A DNA stretch of 44,818 bases from Acanthaster planci (taxonomy: Eukaryota > Echinodermata > Asteroidea > Valvatida > Acanthasteridae), in NCBI RefSeq assembly GCF_001949145.1, contig NW_019091687.1, positions 1 through 44,818 of the forward strand, written 5' to 3'. The position numbers and the translations under genes were made by a program. Of this stretch, positions 42,101-44,818 are shown piece by piece (position 1 is the first letter of the stretch; every line of letters starts with the position of its first letter). The notes under the pieces are model-generated. The model did not search any database. It worked only from the letters and a program-made list of their open reading frames with translations, and was not told the origin of the DNA.

Positions 42101-44674
42101 TATAGTCTGAAATTTGTCCACAAAACTCTTGAAAAAAAAAACCTAAACAAAACTTCTCAGGCCTGAATAAATCCCTACATCACTTACAATGTCCAAAATT
42201 GTCTATGAACTGGATGGATAGAGTGTCTATTGATCCATTGACAGTTTTTGCAAACTTGGTGTTCTGTGTATTTGAACAAATGATTTATGACACATGATTG
42301 AAAATTCACCCATCAATTGCCCTTTGCAAATTCACAAGCATTGTGCATACAACTCTTGACCAGCTATGTGGCAACTAGTAGCTGATGTTTGTAAATATGT
42401 CTGGCGAGTTTTTAATTTTCAAATGTTAGGTCCAAGGTGGTTTATTCAAGTACTAAATTATTTGCAAAAGAGGGCTATTTCAGTCCTACATGTTTGAAAA
42501 TCCCTCAAACTTTCATATGTTGGTTATTTTTTCAAACTACACTTGTGTTAGGAAATGCACTTACTGAAACAGCTCTATTCATGCCTTGTTGAATAAAGTG
42601 CTCTCTCTGTCTTTCAGTCAACAGGCCACCAGTGATTAGCGGCTGTCCAAGTGATAGAACTTTGATCACCAACACTTTTCAAGGGTCTGCTGCTACCACC
42701 TGGGTAGAACCTACTGCCACAGATGATGGTCCCATTACTGTAACACGCACTCACACTCCAGGCCAAAACTTTCCTGTTGGCAGGACAGAAGTCATTTACA
42801 CATTCACTGACAGCAACAATCTGGCATCCATGTGCTCATTCGTTGTCGTCGTGACATTTGGTAAGAGCAGAAAAATGCTGAAAGAACATTTGCATATGCC
42901 GCTCAAAGATACTTCATGTTAGATCGTTGTGGATATTGCTATAACAAATCAGAAGGTGAGAATTAGTTTTATCACAAGAGTCCTTCGAAAGGAGGTATTT
43001 GATTGAACATTTCATGAGGTAACGAATTTTGTGGCAGCTCCATGCAAGAATGTCTCTTTTTGTTTTGAAAAGAACCGCAGTGCCCGGACTGCAGCGTCCT
43101 GACCACAGACAGAGCGTACCATCTGAAACGATGAATATCCTCTGTTTCTTTTCAGAACCACACATACTCAAAAAGAGACATCCTTGCACGGTGCAATCGC
43201 AAGTGTGTTTGCCTTACTTGCCACCTTCACCGTGAAAAGCTTCAAAGCTCATCTGAACATTTCATAAAAATAATGTCAAGTTTGATAGCTCAGAACCTGT
43301 AAAAATCCCTTGTTTAAAATGTAAGAAATTGGAGTGTCTAATCTTTGCACTGTATGGTTATTTCCATGTTTTTATTGCTCCATCCACATTTTGAGGAGAC
43401 ATTGTTGAGGTATCTCTGAAATATATCACCACTCATGCAAGATCAAAATATGGTGCGCACAATTTGAACATGGATGCTGAGGAAAAGGCATGGAATTGTG
43501 AGAACTGTGAAATTTTGTGAGTGGTCGTTTGTCTGGGGTTTCAAACTCTGGAGTCAGCAGTCTTCTATTATCCTGTAAACCCGATTTGCACTAGAACCGT
43601 GACTTCTTATTGATCTAAGTTTTAGATGTTAGTTTTACATATCAATAACATCTGTTGCCCTCCATTCCATTTATATCGTATTTAATGCACACACAATTTT
43701 TAAACCATTTTTTACTTTGTTTTGTAGTGGATGTCACTCCGCCAGTGGTTACTGGGTGTCCCAACTCCATCACTGAGACTGCTCCTTTTGGTGCTGGCGT
43801 AGACTTTCCAGTGACATGGATAGAACCCACAGCAAATGATAATACAGGAACCGTTATGCTTATTCTCCGATCCCGTCAACCTGGGGACAGATTTCCAATT
43901 GGTCAAACAACCAGTGTTCTCTACTTATATGCTGATAATGCTGGGCTCCAAGCAAGCTGTCAATTTGATGTGACAGTTGTACGCCAGGGTTAGTAGTTCC
44001 TGAATTCACTGTGAATGAATACTGGGTTCTCCGAAGGGATTTTTTGATAATCCCAATTCGTTTCCCCACTGTCCATCCCCTGTTCCCTTTGAATTCTATA
44101 TTTGTCCAGCTGCAGTGTAAAGTAGCCTGCTTTACTTTAAGTAAAACCTAGGGAGAGTCAAAAACAGTCTGCAGACCGTCAAAATGTATCGTAACATTTT
44201 TCGTACTTACTGTCTTATTTCAGAGACCACTGAATTTCTGCTGAATGATATTGTTCAGCTCTACAATCAAAATTTGCTTCAAGGAGTGTCAATTTGAAAC
44301 TGTTGAATTTAAAATCAGTGGTAAGAAATTTCCTTCTGTTGGGACAATGGTTGTACATCAAAGTAAACTAGTAATGCATTACCAAATTGATGTTTCTACC
44401 CGTTGTTTGTTATTGTCAGAGGACAATGTACCACCTGTCATCAGTTGCCCAGCAAACATCCGTCAAGAAGTCACATCAGGGAATGCCCCTGGAGCAATTA
44501 TTACCTGGCAAGCAGCTACAGCCACCGATAATTTTGGAGTGGTTAATGTTACTCTGACCTCAAATCCTCCACGATTCCCCAATACGTTTTTCCCGTTTGG
44601 AATCTACTTGGTTACCTACACAGCTATAGATGCAGCTTTGAATTCAGTGTCATGTACTTTCACCGTGACAGTTG
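33108..44674 (+). CDS. Secreted EGF-CUB-HYR protein, 5' part of gene
   Basis: Eight exons are visible, 1813 coding bases (604 codons plus one base), continuing past the window. In order: signal peptide, one EGF domain, one CUB-like domain, five HYR (hyalin repeat) domains. HYR domains have an immunoglobulin-like fold and occur in extracellular adhesion proteins such as sea urchin hyalin; the role here, in extracellular matrix or cell adhesion, is inferred. Each HYR shows the family layout: PPV.(SG)CP at the start, W..PTA.D in the middle, F(P)G/FPVG then V.Y(T)F.D, and a second Cys in C(S/T)F...V.V at the end. Every intron is phase 1, which allows exon shuffling and duplication. No orthologue is named because domain content alone does not identify one. 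Confidence 0.88.
34190..34350. repeat. Diverged repeat (partner near 35935-36095)
   Basis: Shared order of short blocks: AAAAGAGTTCATT, then GAACTTTGTGG versus GACCTTTGTAG, then GAAA..TCACT..T and AAATTTGATGTAAA versus AAATTTGAAGTAAA. Too diverged to delimit by eye. Confidence 0.35.
34455..34479. repeat. Small palindrome TGGAGGTAGA/TCTACCTCCA
   Basis: 10-base perfect arms around a 5-base loop. A similar small palindrome (ATGAAGGTGGAA / TTCCACCTTCAT, 42004-42033) lies in a later intron of the same gene. Confidence 0.75.
34927..35060. other. CpG-rich patch in HYR intron 1
   Basis: This segment is clearly richer in G, C and CpG (GGCGCGGCGTTCGCC, CGCCCGGCGACG, CACCGGAGTCCC) than the AT-rich intron around it. 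No recognised protein in any frame. Candidates are a regulatory island, an alternative or non-coding first exon, or inserted DNA. Confidence 0.4.
35354..35386 (+). promoter_or_regulatory. CCAAT box plus full CRE (TGACGTCA)
   Basis: CCAAT at 35354-35358 and the palindromic CREB/ATF site TGACGTCA at 35379-35386 lie 20 bases apart, about 300 bases after the CpG-rich patch. Motif matches only; function is not shown. Confidence 0.35.
37553..37675 (+). CDS. HYR gene exon 2, EGF domain
   Basis: A 123-base exon, acceptor CAATGTAG, donor C|GTAAGT, phase 1-1. It encodes one EGF module with six Cys in the normal spacing (ACNPNPC, SANC, YVCEC, FDC). It lacks the D/N..Q/E start expected for calcium-binding EGF. 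Confidence 0.93.
38112..38489 (+). CDS. HYR gene exon 3, CUB-like domain
   Basis: 378 bases, acceptor TTACCTTAG, donor G|GTAAGT, phase 1-1. The string SVNYPSNYPDRYRALYLLYV fits the CUB 'SPNYP..YP....W.I' motif. FIFDTIFRIE, DKDELYIGSG and FPGFRVSWQT fit the middle and end. Two Cys occur near the start (TCYGSQC), but the Cys after YP and the second disulfide pair of a classical CUB are absent. Confidence 0.8.
39737..39979 (+). CDS. HYR gene exon 4, HYR domain 1
   Basis: 243 bases, phase 1-1. Encodes DTEAPVVSGCP, RVSWDPITATD, NFFPVGPTRVTFTFVD and ICSFVITVVL, i.e. one complete HYR module. Acceptor CTATTAG, donor C|GTATGT. Confidence 0.93.
41603..41845 (+). CDS. HYR gene exon 5, HYR domain 2
   Basis: 243 bases, exactly the length of the HYR1 exon. 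Encodes DTSPPVISGCP, TVSWIPPTARD, PGQLFPVATTEVRYTFTD and VCTFSITVQL. Acceptor TTTTTTAG, donor A|GTAAGT. Confidence 0.93.
42618..42860 (+). CDS. HYR gene exon 6, HYR domain 3
   Basis: Again 243 bases, phase 1-1. Encodes NRPPVISGCP, TTWVEPTATDD, PGQNFPVGRTEVIYTFTD and MCSFVVVVTF. HYR2 and HYR3 share VISGCP and THTPGQ.FPV, so they may be recent duplicates. Confidence 0.93.
43043..43188. repeat. Palindromic (MITE-like) element in HYR intron
   Basis: TGCAAGAATGTCTCTTTTTG (43043-43062) and its reverse complement (43169-43188) match at 19 of 20 positions. TGAAAAGAA/TTCTTTTCA pairs further in, and the centre GCAGTGCCCGGACTGC is itself nearly palindromic. Confidence 0.7.
43728..43988 (+). CDS. HYR gene exon 7, HYR domain 4
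   Basis: 261 bases. Encodes DVTPPVVTGCPNSITE, VTWIEPTANDN, PGDRFPIGQTTSVLYLYADN and SCQFDVTVVRQ. Donor G|GTTAGT at 43989 keeps phase 1; GTACGC at 43979 would break the phase. It has small insertions relative to HYR1-3. Confidence 0.9.
44420..44674 (+). CDS. HYR gene exon 8, HYR domain 5
   Basis: 255 bases. Encodes DNVPPVISCPANIRQEV, ITWQAATATDN, NTFFPFGIYLVTYTAID and SCTFTVTV. It lacks the Gly before CP seen in HYR1-4 and is closer to the general HYR consensus. Donor G|GTAAGG leads out of the window. Confidence 0.92.
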
Positions 44675-44818
44675 GTAAGGTTTCTTTCACAAAGTTCTGA
44701 TCCTTTTTTGAAAACTGACGCATTGTCCTATTTTTGTGATTCCAGCAGTTTTTTGTAAGTCTGTTCAAGATTTGATCGGAGGATCAATTTGATCGGGAAG
44801 CACTGTTTATTGGCAGGA
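44675..44818. other. Start of the intron after HYR5, cut by window end
   Basis: The donor GTAAGG is followed by AT-rich sequence. The next exon is beyond the window. Confidence 0.7.

Larger units (their letters stand above)
37676..44419. other. Introns between HYR-gene domain exons
   Basis: This span also contains the listed exons; the remarks are for the introns only (38490-39736, 39980-41602, 41846-42617, 42861-43727, 43989-44419 and 37676-38111). They are AT-rich. Apart from the palindromes at 42004-42033 and 43043-43188 I see no feature in them. Confidence 0.55.

Noticed and set aside
43074-43235. A zinc-finger-like translation (CPDCSVLTTDRAYHLKR, then a second Cys/His-rich part in the same frame)
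   Set aside because: A stop codon separates the halves, and the sequence is the palindromic element at 43043-43188 plus flank. The Cys/His pattern is probably chance or a very old remnant.
1-44818. CRISPR array, rRNA, prokaryotic operon signals or long transposon polyprotein
   Set aside because: None seen; exons with splice sites and the repeat content show an animal nuclear genome.

Overview
This is a eukaryotic, animal genomic window. Short coding exons have GT/AG borders and compatible phases, introns are long and rich in repeats, and there are two runs of N (assembly gaps). Two protein-coding genes are visible, both on the + strand. The first is the 3' part of GPATCH1, a spliceosome-associated G-patch protein. 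The second is the 5' part of a secreted multidomain protein with signal peptide, EGF, CUB-like and at least five HYR (hyalin repeat) domains. Strings of HYR exons, a tRNA-headed SINE with a (TAA)n tail, and many small palindromic elements suggest a marine invertebrate deuterostome. An echinoderm (sea star or sea urchin) is my first guess; amphioxus or a hemichordate is possible. The sequence alone does not settle the species.

Layout. 1-2235 is intron or upstream sequence with no exon I can support. 2236-31238 holds 13 GPATCH1 exons; joined, they give an uninterrupted reading frame of 794 codons plus stop. The N-terminal exons (about 100 residues by comparison with the human protein) lie before the window. 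Intron 9 (10579-26144) is about 15.6 kb, far longer than the other introns of this gene (about 0.4-2.6 kb). It is filled with inverted repeats, MITE-like palindromes and one N gap. The 3' UTR begins with a canonical G-quadruplex pattern and has candidate poly(A) signals at 31853 and 31951.

31239-33107 separates the genes. The second gene starts at an ATG at 33108 (signal-peptide exon). After a 4.4 kb first intron it has one exon per domain: EGF (37553), CUB-like (38112), HYR1 (39737), HYR2 (41603), HYR3 (42618), HYR4 (43728), HYR5 (44420). Every intron is phase 1, so each exon is a symmetric module. The gene runs off the right edge.

The two genes show no sign of working together: one is a nuclear RNA-processing factor with GC-richer exons, the other an extracellular adhesion-type protein in AT-rich sequence. 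The main unexplained content is the repeat layer: two hairpins with nearly matched arms in intron 9, TTAA-CCCTAAC bordered elements, a fold-back pair broken by an assembly gap, and a 0.45 kb repeat that begins within about 20 bases of a GPATCH1 splice donor. I found no tRNA, rRNA, CRISPR or long transposon ORF. Exon borders were assigned by eye from splice consensus, phase and recalled family similarity; no alignment was run.
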